From assembly GCA_034436355.1 (NCBI GenBank), contig DAOTVQ010000028.1, positions 1 through 64,000 of the forward strand: a stretch of 64,000 nucleotides of DNA, in the 5' to 3' direction. This document shows, piece after piece, positions 15,804 through 24,425 of the stretch; position 1 is the stretch's first letter; each line of letters opens with the position of its first letter. Below the pieces are notes generated by a model. The model was not told the origin of the DNA. It did no database searches and saw nothing but the letters and a program-made list of their open reading frames with translations. Both the position numbers and the translations under genes were made by a program. The DNA is from CP2-2F sp034436355 (GTDB lineage: Bacteria; Chloroflexota; Anaerolineae; Aggregatilineales; UBA2796).

Positions 15804-18215
15804 TTAATTGCAGCCGTTGATGCAAATGGCGCCTTCATAGCGCGCCAGCTCGCTCAGGCTGCCATCGGCGGCGGCACTCACGATGAAGATCGTGGCGCTG
15901 AGCTGCCCATTGTTGTAGATAGCGGGACGGTATTCGCCTTGCACACCGGCAAAGCGCGGAATCTGGTTGACGAACGGCTGCACGGCGGTCGGTCCGCCAA
16001 CGCGGATGGCATTGGCAATCATGTAGACTGCATCGTAGTAGGCAACGGCATGGCTATCGGGCAGTTCGCCATAAGTGGCACGGTAGTTCCGCACAAATTC
16101 GGCGCTGGCGGCATCTTGGGCGCCGCTGAACCAACTCGTCACGCCCAGCAAGCCCGCCACGGACTCCTCACCCATAGCCCGCAAAAAGTCAGGATTCTCC
16201 AACGCGCCGTAGGCGATTTCGCCCGTGTAGCCTTCTTGGCGCAGCGCTTTGATCAGCGCGGCGGCGGCATTCGGCGCGCTCCAGATCGCCACTACCTCAG
16301 GGCTTGCCGCGCTGAGCGCACGTGCCTCAGCCGTGAAATCCGTCGCGGTGACGGGATGGCTGGTGCTGGCGACGATTTGTGCGTCGGTCAGGTCGCGGAA
16401 GCGCGTCACGATGCTGGTGAAGGCAGCTACGCTATCCTGCCCGTAAACAGTGGTTGCCGACGAGACGGCAAAGCGCGTATAGCCGCGAATATCCACCAAA
16501 TAGCTGCCAAGCGCAGTTGCCCAAGTTGCATCGGCAGGGCGCACCTGAAAAACAAAGCGCGAGGGATCGTTATTGCTCAGCACGGCGGCGGTGCCAGTTA
16601 CAAACTGCGGCACACGCGCATTGGGCGCTAGGTTTAGGTTGGGCAGGGCGATACCAGTCAACGTCGGACCGAGAATAGCCGCCGGCGCAGCCGTTAGCAC
16701 GTTGCGCGCCGCCACGCCGAATTGTTCGGCGGTGGTCGTGTTGAAATCGCGCAGATCAAGCGTCACACGGATACCGTTCGGCGCGGCGATGCCACCTTGC
16801 GAGTTGATCTCGTTCACGGCAAGCTGTGCGCCGCGCAGCGCCCGCCGCCCAATCTCGCCATCCAAGCCTGTTTGCGGCGCAAGGAAGGCAAGCGGCACGG
16901 TGCGCGTGGCGGTGCTGGTCGGTGCGTTGGGCGCAGTCAGGTTCTGGAAGCGTGTATCGGCACAGCGCCGCGCACAAAAGCCACCGCTGTAGCGCGATTC
17001 CTCAATGCTTTTGCCCTCAGCCGTCAGGCGGAACAGGATGGCGCCATCCATAGCGCGCAGGTTGGTGGTGCCAGTGCCGCTGAAAAAAGACGGATTGTAG
17101 ACGCCTTGCAAGCCGCCAATGGCGCTGCTGCTTGCCAGGGTGTCACGGATGCTCTGCGTGCCGGGACCGCTGATCTCGACGGCGGCGGCAACGGCTGCCA
17201 CGCTATCAAAGCCGATGACGGATTCCGTTGTTGGCAGTTCGCCAAAGCGCGCACGGTAGGCTTCTACAAAGCGGCGGCTGCCGCCATCGTGCGCGTCCGC
17301 CGTCCAGACCAGCGGCACAACCACATTGGCAACGCTGCTGCCGCCGCGCCCTGTGAACTCCGTCAGGTTGCCTTCCGCCGATCCATAGCTGATCACGCCC
17401 GCATAGCCGCGATTGCGCAGCTCACGCACCAGTGCCGCAGCCGTTTGCGGCGTGCCAAAAATGGCGATTGCCTCTGGATTTTCGTCGTAGAGCGTCTTTG
17501 CTTGGGTGCTGAGGTCGGTCGCATTCTGATCGTAGGTAACGGCAGGCGCAAGGCGGACGTTGGTCGCCGTTGTGCCTGTGCCGCGTGCGGCGCGCTCAAA
17601 AGCAGCCAGATCAGCGCGTCCGCGCCCAGAGTTATCGGTTGCCGTGCCAATGCTGCGGAAAAAGCGCTGTGTGGTCAGATAGTTGCCGAGATCACGCGCC
17701 AAGTTCTCACTGGTCGAGCGCATTCGCAGCACGTAGGCGTTGCTGGCGCCGACAGGATCGTTGGGCAACCCGATCAGGTGCAAGATGCGGTTGGTGTTGG
17801 CAAGGTCAAGGTTGTTATCCAGCAAATTCGGCACTTGCGGTCCGATCAGGGCGACGGGCTTCGCTTCCACAGAGGCTTGTAGGGCTGTCCGCATTTCGGT
17901 TTGGGTGGCGGCGCTGCGCGTTTGCAAGCTGAAGGTGTAGGTGGTGGTGCGGCGTGCATTAGGCGTCGGTGTGGCGTTATCCGCCGTGCGGGCAGGTCCG
18001 CGCACGCCACCGCCGCCGTTCACAATCTCGATGGCAAGCTGCGCACCCTGCACAAAGTGGCGGCTGCTCACGGCGTCGTTCTCGGCAGCGCTGCTCAAGA
18101 GCGCCAGCACCAATGTTTCGCGGTTTTGTGCGTATGCAGGTGCAGCAAGGCTCGCGCTGATCAGCATGGCGAGGATTAACCCGACCATGATCAGTCGGGC
18201 GGATAGCTGTTTCAT
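15804..18215 (-). CDS. Secreted protein with two fused LivK-type (Peripla_BP_6) binding domains
   Basis: An 803-aa exported protein. The start at 18215 gives a clear signal peptide (MKQL... ending near APAYAQ) and has an AGGAG box; the longer open frame upstream is a shadow. Two tandem type-1 periplasmic-binding domains follow (about 32-410 and 435-800), visible as an internal duplication: FVQGAQLAIEIVNGGGG versus ALRGAQLAVNEINSQGG, and ALIGPQ versus AILGPT. Each repeat ends in the same RY-x-G-x2-C-x3-C motif (Cys414/418, Cys798/802). Such domains bind amino acids or amides, normally for LIV transporters, but no LivHMGF gene is present. It is the last gene of the MacA/MacB-type operon, 34 bp behind the permease. 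Confidence 0.9.
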   Translation of the reverse strand: MKQLSARLIMVGLILAMLISASLAAPAYAQNRETLVLALLSSAAENDAVSSRHFVQGAQLAIEIVNGGGGVRGPARTADNATPTPNARRTTTYTFSLQTRSAATQTEMRTALQASVEAKPVALIGPQVPNLLDNNLDLANTNRILHLIGLPNDPVGASNAYVLRMRSTSENLARDLGNYLTTQRFFRSIGTATDNSGRGRADLAAFERAARGTGTTATNVRLAPAVTYDQNATDLSTQAKTLYDENPEAIAIFGTPQTAAALVRELRNRGYAGVISYGSAEGNLTEFTGRGGSSVANVVVPLVWTADAHDGGSRRFVEAYRARFGELPTTESVIGFDSVAAVAAAVEISGPGTQSIRDTLASSSAIGGLQGVYNPSFFSGTGTTNLRAMDGAILFRLTAEGKSIEESRYSGGFCARRCADTRFQNLTAPNAPTSTATRTVPLAFLAPQTGLDGEIGRRALRGAQLAVNEINSQGGIAAPNGIRVTLDLRDFNTTTAEQFGVAARNVLTAAPAAILGPTLTGIALPNLNLAPNARVPQFVTGTAAVLSNNDPSRFVFQVRPADATWATALGSYLVDIRGYTRFAVSSATTVYGQDSVAAFTSIVTRFRDLTDAQIVASTSHPVTATDFTAEARALSAASPEVVAIWSAPNAAAALIKALRQEGYTGEIAYGALENPDFLRAMGEESVAGLLGVTSWFSGAQDAASAEFVRNYRATYGELPDSHAVAYYDAVYMIANAIRVGGPTAVQPFVNQIPRFAGVQGEYRPAIYNNGQLSATIFIVSAAADGSLSELARYEGAICINGCN

Positions 18216-18249
18216 CGTCTCAAGACTCCTTTGTATGTGCGGCGTGTGG

Positions 18250-19503
18250 TTACTCGTAGCGAACTGCCTCAATCGGCTGCAAACCAGCGGCACGGTTGGC
18301 GGGATAAATGCCAAAGAACAAGCCAACTGCCAGCGAAAAGGTGACAGCCAGCAGGATTGAATCAAGCGTAACAGTCGTGTTGATAATGCCCGTCGCACCG
18401 ACGAGCAGTGCCACGCCAACCCCTAGCAAAATGCCCAAAGTGCCGCCAATCAGGCTGAGCGTGACCGTCTCGACCAAGAACTGCATCAGGATCGTTCGCC
18501 GCTTAGCACCGACTGCCTTTCGCAAGCCGATCTCTTTGGTGCGTTCCGTCACAGAGACCAGCATGATGTTCATGATGCCAATGCCGCCCACCAACAAACT
18601 GATGCCGGCAATCGCGCCCAGAAAAAGCGTCAGGATACCCGTGATGCTGCCGGCGATGCTGAGGAACTGCTGCTGCGTTAGCACCGTGAAATCGTCTTCT
18701 GCGCCCTCACGGATGCCGTGCTGCTGGCGCATGACCTGAGCAACTTCGCGCTCCACGCGTGGAATATCTTCTGAGCTAAGCGCCGAAATGTAGATGACGC
18801 TGACGCGCCGCGCTCCTGTTGACGTGCGCGCATTAGAAAGCGTGCGGTAGGCAGTTTGCAGCGGAATGAACACAGAAGTATCCGGATTGCCGGCAAAGCC
18901 CGCACCCACACCCACCGTCACGCCGATCACGGTGAAGGGCGCGCTGCCAATGCGGATGGTCTGCCCAAGCGGATTCAAGCCGCCAAACAGCGCATCGGCT
19001 GCATCAGGGCCGAGGATGGCAACGCGTGCGGCACGCTCATCATCAGCAGCATCAAACCAGCGCCCTTGGGCAATCTCCACATTCCGCACCACTGCATAGT
19101 CCACCGTGACGCCGCGTGCTGTGATCAGGATTTTCTCGCGCTGAAAGGCGACGGTTGTGCCATTGGCAGTCAGTTCAGGTGCAACGCCAAGCAAGTTCGG
19201 CACACGGTCGCGGATAGCGTTGGAGTCCGCATCGGTCAGTGGCTTGGTCTGGGTTGGCGCCCGAATGCCCTGATTGTTTGGCGGACCGGCAGTCAGGCGC
19301 ACCTGCCCTTGCAGCACAGTCACCAAGTTTGTGCCGATGCTTGTGATCTGCCCGTTGATGCTCTCTTGCACGCCGTTGCCGATTGACAGCAGCGCCACCA
19401 CCGATCCGACGCCGATGATGATGCCCAGCATGGTTAGCCCGGAGCGCAGCTTGTTTGCCAAGAGTGCATCCAGAGCAATGCCGAAATTGCGGAAGAAGTT
19501 CAT
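18250..19503 (-). CDS. MacB-type ABC permease (FtsX-like)
   Basis: Permease of a mechanotransmission-type exporter, 417 aa. It has an N-terminal helix (about 20-45, SGLTMLGIIIGVGSVVAL), a large extracytoplasmic MacB_PCD domain (about 50-270), and three C-terminal helices forming the FtsX domain (about 285-405) with the conserved ISLLVGGIGIMNIMLVSVTERTKEIGLRKA-like block split across 300-330. Its ATG overlaps the ATPase stop by four bases. With the ATPase and the MacA-like adaptor it forms a complete tripartite-style set, but without an outer-membrane channel, as expected for a monoderm. The substrate is unknown. Confidence 0.92.
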   Translation of the reverse strand: MNFFRNFGIALDALLANKLRSGLTMLGIIIGVGSVVALLSIGNGVQESINGQITSIGTNLVTVLQGQVRLTAGPPNNQGIRAPTQTKPLTDADSNAIRDRVPNLLGVAPELTANGTTVAFQREKILITARGVTVDYAVVRNVEIAQGRWFDAADDERAARVAILGPDAADALFGGLNPLGQTIRIGSAPFTVIGVTVGVGAGFAGNPDTSVFIPLQTAYRTLSNARTSTGARRVSVIYISALSSEDIPRVEREVAQVMRQQHGIREGAEDDFTVLTQQQFLSIAGSITGILTLFLGAIAGISLLVGGIGIMNIMLVSVTERTKEIGLRKAVGAKRRTILMQFLVETVTLSLIGGTLGILLGVGVALLVGATGIINTTVTLDSILLAVTFSLAVGLFFGIYPANRAAGLQPIEAVRYE

Positions 19504-20267
19504 GCGGGCTGCGCCTCCTCAGCGTATTCCACCAAGCCATCTTTCAAGCGCACAACGCGCTCGGACTGCGCGGCAATGGCAGGATCATGGGTGACGATGA
19601 TCAAGGTGATGCCGCGTTCGCGGTGCAGTGTGCGGAACAGGTTCATGATCTCTTTGCCCGTCGCAGAGTCTAAGTTGCCAGTTGGCTCATCGGCAAGGAT
19701 GATGGACGGCTGATTGACCAATGCCCGCGCAATGGCAACGCGCTGCTGCTGCCCGCCGCTAAGCTGATTCGGGCGATGGTCGAGCCGATCTCCAAGCCCA
19801 ACCAGCGCCAGCATCTCGGCAGCACGCTGCGTTGCTTGCCTGCCCGATAAGCCGCCGTAGGCAAGCGGCAGTGCCACGTTTGCCAGCGCTGTGTTGCGCG
19901 CCAACAGGTTAAACTTCTGAAAGACAAAGCCAATGCCCTGATTACGTATCTCGGCAAGTTGATCATCATTCATGGAGGCGACTTCGCGCCCGTCTAGCTT
20001 GTAGCTGCCAGAGGTCGGCACGTCCAGTGCGCCTAAAATGGCAAGTAAGGTGCTTTTGCCTGAACCTGACTGCCCGATGATCGAGACCATTTCGCCCTTC
20101 CAGATGCGGAGGCTGACGCCGCGCAAAGCATGGACTTCGGTATCGCCCATCTTGTAGACTTTGGTCAGATTAACCGCTTCAATGATGGGTGGGTCGCTGC
20201 GCTCAGGTTCGCGGCTGGTGGTTGGATAGATATTGGTAAACTCGCCCATAGGCTCTCTTGATCTCAC
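19500..20267 (-). CDS. MacB/LolD-type ABC transporter ATP-binding protein
   Basis: ATPase subunit, 255 aa, driving the permease encoded next. It has Walker A GQSGSGKST (about 65-73), a Q-loop, the signature LSGGQQQRVAIARAL and Walker B IILADEPTGNLDSATG, followed by the H-loop VTHDP. The first 27 residues are a polar extension, so the ATG at 20249 is an alternative start; I kept 20267 because it overlaps the upstream stop by four bases. Overlaps on both sides point to tight co-translation in the order adaptor, membrane protein, ATPase, permease, LivK-type protein. Confidence 0.93.
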   Translation of the reverse strand: MRSREPMGEFTNIYPTTSREPERSDPPIIEAVNLTKVYKMGDTEVHALRGVSLRIWKGEMVSIIGQSGSGKSTLLAILGALDVPTSGSYKLDGREVASMNDDQLAEIRNQGIGFVFQKFNLLARNTALANVALPLAYGGLSGRQATQRAAEMLALVGLGDRLDHRPNQLSGGQQQRVAIARALVNQPSIILADEPTGNLDSATGKEIMNLFRTLHRERGITLIIVTHDPAIAAQSERVVRLKDGLVEYAEEAQPA

Positions 20268-20950
20268 TTTGGATTTACATCTACGATCACACAGAAGGCA
20301 GCGTAATCATCATCGGAAAGCGGCTGCGGCGTGCCTTGCCCACCCGATGCACCGATCAGTGCGCCGAAGCCGCCAAGCGAGCTCAGACGGATGGCGAGGA
20401 TGTTGATTGAATCGCCCACCAAAACGCCTTGCGCGCTGAGCTTGCTGCCGTTTGGCGAAACCACTTGCGCCAACGGGATCAGTGGGAAGCGCTCACGGCT
20501 GCCGCTGCTTGTCTGCACCGTCACTTCACGTTGGTTAAGTGCCACTAGCTCGCCTTTCACCACACGCAACAGGCTTGGGTCAAGGGTGGGTGAAGGTCCC
20601 GGTGTGCGGGTGGGGCGGTTACTCCTAGCAAAGAGCGAGAAAAAACTTCGCACGCCACTATCGTTGCTGGCAGCCGTGAAACATGCCTGAAATTCCGTGC
20701 CGACCTGCACAAAACTCTGCCCTGAGGCGATTAAGGTTGCCAGCGGTGGACCTTGTGTATAGCCCATCAGCGCGCCGCAGGCAAAGATACAGCAGGCGGC
20801 GATCAGCGTTAGCCCAAGGCTCAGCCAACGGCGGCGTTTCGGGCGTGGCGCGAGTGCGTCTGGCACATCGCGTCGTGCGCCATCGGCGTGCGCGCCGTTG
20901 GTTGGTGTTTTTTCAGCAGCCTTTGCGGGCGCGTTCGCCGAGACATCCAT
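20264..20950 (-). CDS. Single-pass membrane protein of the exporter operon
   Basis: A 228-aa protein with a positively charged cytoplasmic N-terminus (PKRRRW before the membrane), one transmembrane segment at about 43-66, and an extracytoplasmic part with a Thr/Pro linker near 110-125. The C-terminal half (GELVALNQREVTVQT, then LVGDSINILAI) looks like a small beta-barrel of the DUF5666/OB type; this is a weak inference. Two cysteines flank the extracytoplasmic region. It lies between the MacA-like adaptor (27 bp upstream) and the ATPase (4-bp overlap), so it is likely an accessory subunit of this exporter rather than a bystander. Confidence 0.75.
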   Translation of the reverse strand: MDVSANAPAKAAEKTPTNGAHADGARRDVPDALAPRPKRRRWLSLGLTLIAACCIFACGALMGYTQGPPLATLIASGQSFVQVGTEFQACFTAASNDSGVRSFFSLFARSNRPTRTPGPSPTLDPSLLRVVKGELVALNQREVTVQTSSGSRERFPLIPLAQVVSPNGSKLSAQGVLVGDSINILAIRLSSLGGFGALIGASGGQGTPQPLSDDDYAAFCVIVDVNPK

Positions 20951-20977
20951 GCAGTCAGCCTTTCCGAACCGTTTCGG

Positions 20978-22417
20978 TTACCGTCCGCCGCCAAACAACC
21001 CGCCGCTTGGCGCACGCGTTGTTGTACTGCCGATCAGCACCGTCTGCCCTTCGCGCAAGCCTTCGCCGCTGACTTCAGTTAGCTCTCCGACCGAGAGTCC
21101 ACTCTGCACCTCGATTTGGGCAGGTTCGCCTTCAGTGCGCTGCACCAGCACAAATTGCCGCCCGTTCGCATCGCGGCGGATGGCGCGGGTTGGCACGGTT
21201 AGCACGCCGCTGCGTGTGGTGATGATGATCTCGACATCGGCGGTCATGCCCAGCAGTTGTGGCACGCGGTCAGTCACTTTGATGCGCACGCCGTAGGTCA
21301 CCACGCCCTGCACTGCCTCACCTGCCACATTCTTACGTTCCACCACACCCTTTAGCCTATCTTCAGAAAGCACGCCAAGCAGGGTGAAACGCACCTGCTG
21401 ACCAACTGCCACACGGGCAATATCCACCTCATCCACGCCGATTTCAATATAGAGCGCGCTTGTATCCGCCAGCACAAAAGCAGGCTGCCCACCTGTGCCA
21501 ACCACTTGCCCTTCGCTAATGTTGACGGCACTCAAAATGCCGTTCACTGGTGCAGTGAGCGTTGCTTTGCTCAGGTTGCGCTCTGCTTGTGTCAGGTTCA
21601 GCTTTGCTTGGGCAAGCTGTGCGGCAGCAATATCGCGTTGTTCTTTGGTGGCGCCTTCCAGCAAAGCATTTAAGGCAGCCTGTGCCTGTGCCACTTGTGC
21701 CTCAGCCGCTTTTAGGGCGGCATCACTGCTTTGGGTGCGGCGTGCCGAGCTGCAACTGGCGGCTGCCGCATCACGCTGATCGCGTGCCTGTTTAAGCGCC
21801 TTGCCGGCTTGTGAGTCCATATCCGGGCGGAAATCTACGTCGAACTGGTAGCCTTCTGCCACATAGCGATCAAAGGCATCTTGTGCCAGCTTGAAGTTAT
21901 CTTCGGTGGCAGCAACATTGGCACAGCTTTGCGTGATCACGTTTTGTTGGTTATCGAAGGTGGCTTGGGCATTTGCCAAACTTGCCTCTGCTTGGGCAAG
22001 GGCAGCCCGTGCTTGCGTCACCTCGCGTTCGCTAGGCGGCTTGATAACGTTGGCGTAGTTTGCCTCCTGAATGATGAGCGATTGGCGCGCTTGCTCAAGC
22101 TGGTGTTCAAGCTGAGTCGTATCCAGCGTGGCAAGCACATCGCCTGCTTTCACCACATCACCGACGCGCACATTCACCTTGCGCACGCTGCCGCTGACCT
22201 CAAAGACGAGGTTCACAAAGCGTTCGGGGCGCAGCGTGCCAGAGGCGATCAGCACATCATCCAGATCGCGGCGTTCGACGGTTGCCGTCGCCGTCCCCTG
22301 TGCATTAGCAGCGCGTGCTTCGCGCAATTGCGGCAGGAACACGAAAACTATCAAGCCGCAGAGGGCAAGGCAGGTGACGGGCAGTAAAATGAGAAGGGTT
22401 CGTAACCAACGTTTCAT
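20978..22417 (-). CDS. MacA/HlyD-type periplasmic adaptor protein
   Basis: A 479-aa membrane-fusion protein. An N-terminal membrane anchor (about 8-30) is followed by a barrel-sandwich (lipoyl) hybrid half starting VLIASGTLRP and VNVRVGDVVKAGDVLATLD, a long alpha-helical hairpin rich in Ala/Gln (about 105-270) with two Cys (QSCANV and AASCSS), the second lipoyl half (ATLTAPVNGILSAVNISEG), a beta-barrel domain, and a Gly-rich tail. This is the first gene of the five-gene minus-strand operon. In monoderms such adaptors dock on MacB-like permeases at the outer face. A TATAAC -10 is seen upstream (22479-22474), with no clear -35. Confidence 0.9.
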   Translation of the reverse strand: MKRWLRTLLILLPVTCLALCGLIVFVFLPQLREARAANAQGTATATVERRDLDDVLIASGTLRPERFVNLVFEVSGSVRKVNVRVGDVVKAGDVLATLDTTQLEHQLEQARQSLIIQEANYANVIKPPSEREVTQARAALAQAEASLANAQATFDNQQNVITQSCANVAATEDNFKLAQDAFDRYVAEGYQFDVDFRPDMDSQAGKALKQARDQRDAAAASCSSARRTQSSDAALKAAEAQVAQAQAALNALLEGATKEQRDIAAAQLAQAKLNLTQAERNLSKATLTAPVNGILSAVNISEGQVVGTGGQPAFVLADTSALYIEIGVDEVDIARVAVGQQVRFTLLGVLSEDRLKGVVERKNVAGEAVQGVVTYGVRIKVTDRVPQLLGMTADVEIIITTRSGVLTVPTRAIRRDANGRQFVLVQRTEGEPAQIEVQSGLSVGELTEVSGEGLREGQTVLIGSTTTRAPSGGLFGGGR

Positions 22418-22802
22418 GGCTATGTGTGACTCCGAATCGGTTTTGCGGCGCGTGTTTGTCTAGTCCTATATAGGTTATAGCACAAGATGCTTAGTAGACG
22501 TTGAGAAAGCACAATACACAATAGCACTTATTTCAAAAAAACGTCTGAAGGGTCACGTGGGCAGCCTTCTCGAAACGGCGGGTTGCCTTACAGAAGTTTT
22601 GAAACAGGTGCTAAGCCTTTTACGCGCTTATGCTAGGAGCATACACAAAAGATATGAAAAAGCTGTGAAGAATGTGGCACAGCAAATGAGCCGCTTCTTC
22701 AGCGCCTTGGCGCCGTGTGCAGCAGAAGCCTTGTTCGCACGTGGTACAATAGGCGCTTGAAAGGTATGCCTAACGGCTTATGCTGCGAGAAAAGAGCTTC
22801 TC
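22418..22802. other. 385-bp divergent promoter region between the MacA-type operon and the GH13 gene
   Basis: No gene seen. It is AT-richer than its surroundings and must hold promoters for both directions. A 7-bp inverted repeat AGACGTT (22496-22502) / AACGTCT (22541-22547) and a 6-bp hairpin TATGCT-AGG-AGCATA (22629-22643) are visible; either could be a regulator site. A TACAAT -10 at 22745-22750 may serve the glucosidase, without a clear -35. Confidence 0.4.
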
Positions 22803-24425
22803 ATGTTCGATGCGCCCGATCAAGTGTGGTGGCAGCACGCTGTCATTTATCAAGTCTATCCGCGCAGCTTCCAAGATACCAACGGCGATGGCATTGGCGA
22901 TCTGAACGGCGTGCTGCACCGCCTTGACTATCTGAGCGAAACGCTTGGCGTGGATGCGATCTGGCTCTCGCCGTTTTACCCTTCGCCGGATGCCGACTTC
23001 GGCTACGACATCACCGATTTTAAGGCAGTTGATCCGCGTTTAGGTACGCTTGAAACCTTTGACGCCCTGCTGCGTGAAATTCACGCCCGCCGCATGAAGC
23101 TGATCGTTGATCTGGTGGTTGCCTATACTTCTGATCAGCACCCTTGGTTCATCGAGTCGCGCCGTTCCCGCCAAAGCGCCAAACGCGATTGGTATATGTG
23201 GGCGAGTCCGAGACAGAGCGGCGCACCGCCCAACAATTGGCAAAGTGCCTTTGGCGGCAGCGGTTGGGAATTAGACGCCACCACAGGGCAATACTACTAC
23301 CATTCCTTCACCAAGCACCAGCCCGACCTGAATTGGCGCAACCCTGAAGTGCGCGAGGCGATGCTGGATGTGGCGCGCTTCTGGCTAGAACGCGGCGTGG
23401 ACGGCTTCCGCATGGATGCCGCCCACTGGATTTTGAAAGACCCTGACCTGCGCGATAATCCGCCCAACACGGCGCCGCGCTCACCTGTTGCACGCGCATT
23501 GGGCGAGTATGACTCCCAACTGCACTTATATGATAAAGGGCATTCGGATTGCCATGCGGTCTTTCGCGCCTACCGCCAACTGATCGACTCCTACAGCACC
23601 GCCGATCAGCCGCGCTTTGCCATTGGCGAAATTCACATCTTCGATTGGCAAGCGTGGGTCAAGTTTTATGGCGAGAATCTAGACGAACTGCACATGCCCT
23701 ATAACTTTGGGTTGGTGGGCGCCCCCTGGCAGCCGCACGTGATTCGGGAGGTGGTGGAAGGTATAGAGCGCGTGCTGCCACGCGGTGCCTGGGGCAACTA
23801 TGTGCTGGGCAACCACGATGAGCCGCGCCTTGCCAGCCGTTTGGGTGCTGAGCAAGCGCGCTTGGCAACCTTGCTGCTGCTGACCTTGCGCGGCACACCC
23901 ACCCTTTACTATGGCGATGAGATCGGGATGCTCAACGGCGAGTTTGCGCCTGACCAAATCCGCGATCCGTGGGGCAAAAATAATCCGCTGCTTGGGCGCG
24001 ACCCCGCCCGCACGCCCATGCAGTGGGATGCTTCGCCCAACGGCGGCTTTTGTGTGGAAGGCGTGACGGCATGGCTGCCCACCAATCCCGATTACCCAAC
24101 CCGCAACGTGGAAGCGCAGCTTGCCGATCCGCACTCGATGCTCAACTTCACACGGCACTTGCTGCGCTTGCGCCAGAATAGCCGCACCTTGCAGCAGGGC
24201 GCTTACCGCACCTTAGAAGGCGCGCCGCAAGGCTGCTATGCCTACTACCGCACCACAGAGGGCGAACGGCTGGTGGTGGCGCTCAATTTTAATGGGCATG
24301 AACAGGTGCTGGCACTGCCAAGCGGCGGGCGCGTGCTGATCTCCACCCACATGGATCGCGGTGGGCGCACCGAGCGCGAACTGCGCCTGCGCGCCCATGA
24401 AGGCTGCCTGATCGCGCTAGGCTAG
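22803..24425 (+). CDS. GH13 alpha-glucosidase / oligo-1,6-glucosidase-like
   Basis: A 540-aa cytoplasmic (no signal peptide) alpha-amylase-family enzyme. It opens with the typical WWQHAVIYQVYPRSFQDTNGDG block. Catalytic residues are present: nucleophile Asp205 in GFRMDAAH, acid/base Glu276 in AIGEIHIF, and transition-state Asp339 in LGNHDEPR. However, conserved region I, normally DxxxNH, reads DLVVAYTSDQH: Asp103 is kept but Asn and His are replaced by Ala107 and Tyr108. This could alter subsite -1 and specificity (for example trehalose- or sucrose-related activity). It is convergent with the downstream TM gene, sharing the four bases CTAG. glgC is 13 kb away. Confidence 0.9.
   Translation: MFDAPDQVWWQHAVIYQVYPRSFQDTNGDGIGDLNGVLHRLDYLSETLGVDAIWLSPFYPSPDADFGYDITDFKAVDPRLGTLETFDALLREIHARRMKLIVDLVVAYTSDQHPWFIESRRSRQSAKRDWYMWASPRQSGAPPNNWQSAFGGSGWELDATTGQYYYHSFTKHQPDLNWRNPEVREAMLDVARFWLERGVDGFRMDAAHWILKDPDLRDNPPNTAPRSPVARALGEYDSQLHLYDKGHSDCHAVFRAYRQLIDSYSTADQPRFAIGEIHIFDWQAWVKFYGENLDELHMPYNFGLVGAPWQPHVIREVVEGIERVLPRGAWGNYVLGNHDEPRLASRLGAEQARLATLLLLTLRGTPTLYYGDEIGMLNGEFAPDQIRDPWGKNNPLLGRDPARTPMQWDASPNGGFCVEGVTAWLPTNPDYPTRNVEAQLADPHSMLNFTRHLLRLRQNSRTLQQGAYRTLEGAPQGCYAYYRTTEGERLVVALNFNGHEQVLALPSGGRVLISTHMDRGGRTERELRLRAHEGCLIALG

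Noticed and set aside
16722..17882. 386-codon plus frame opposite the LivK-type gene
   Set aside because: Antisense shadow of a clearly coding duplicated protein; Cys/Arg/His-rich without domain sense.
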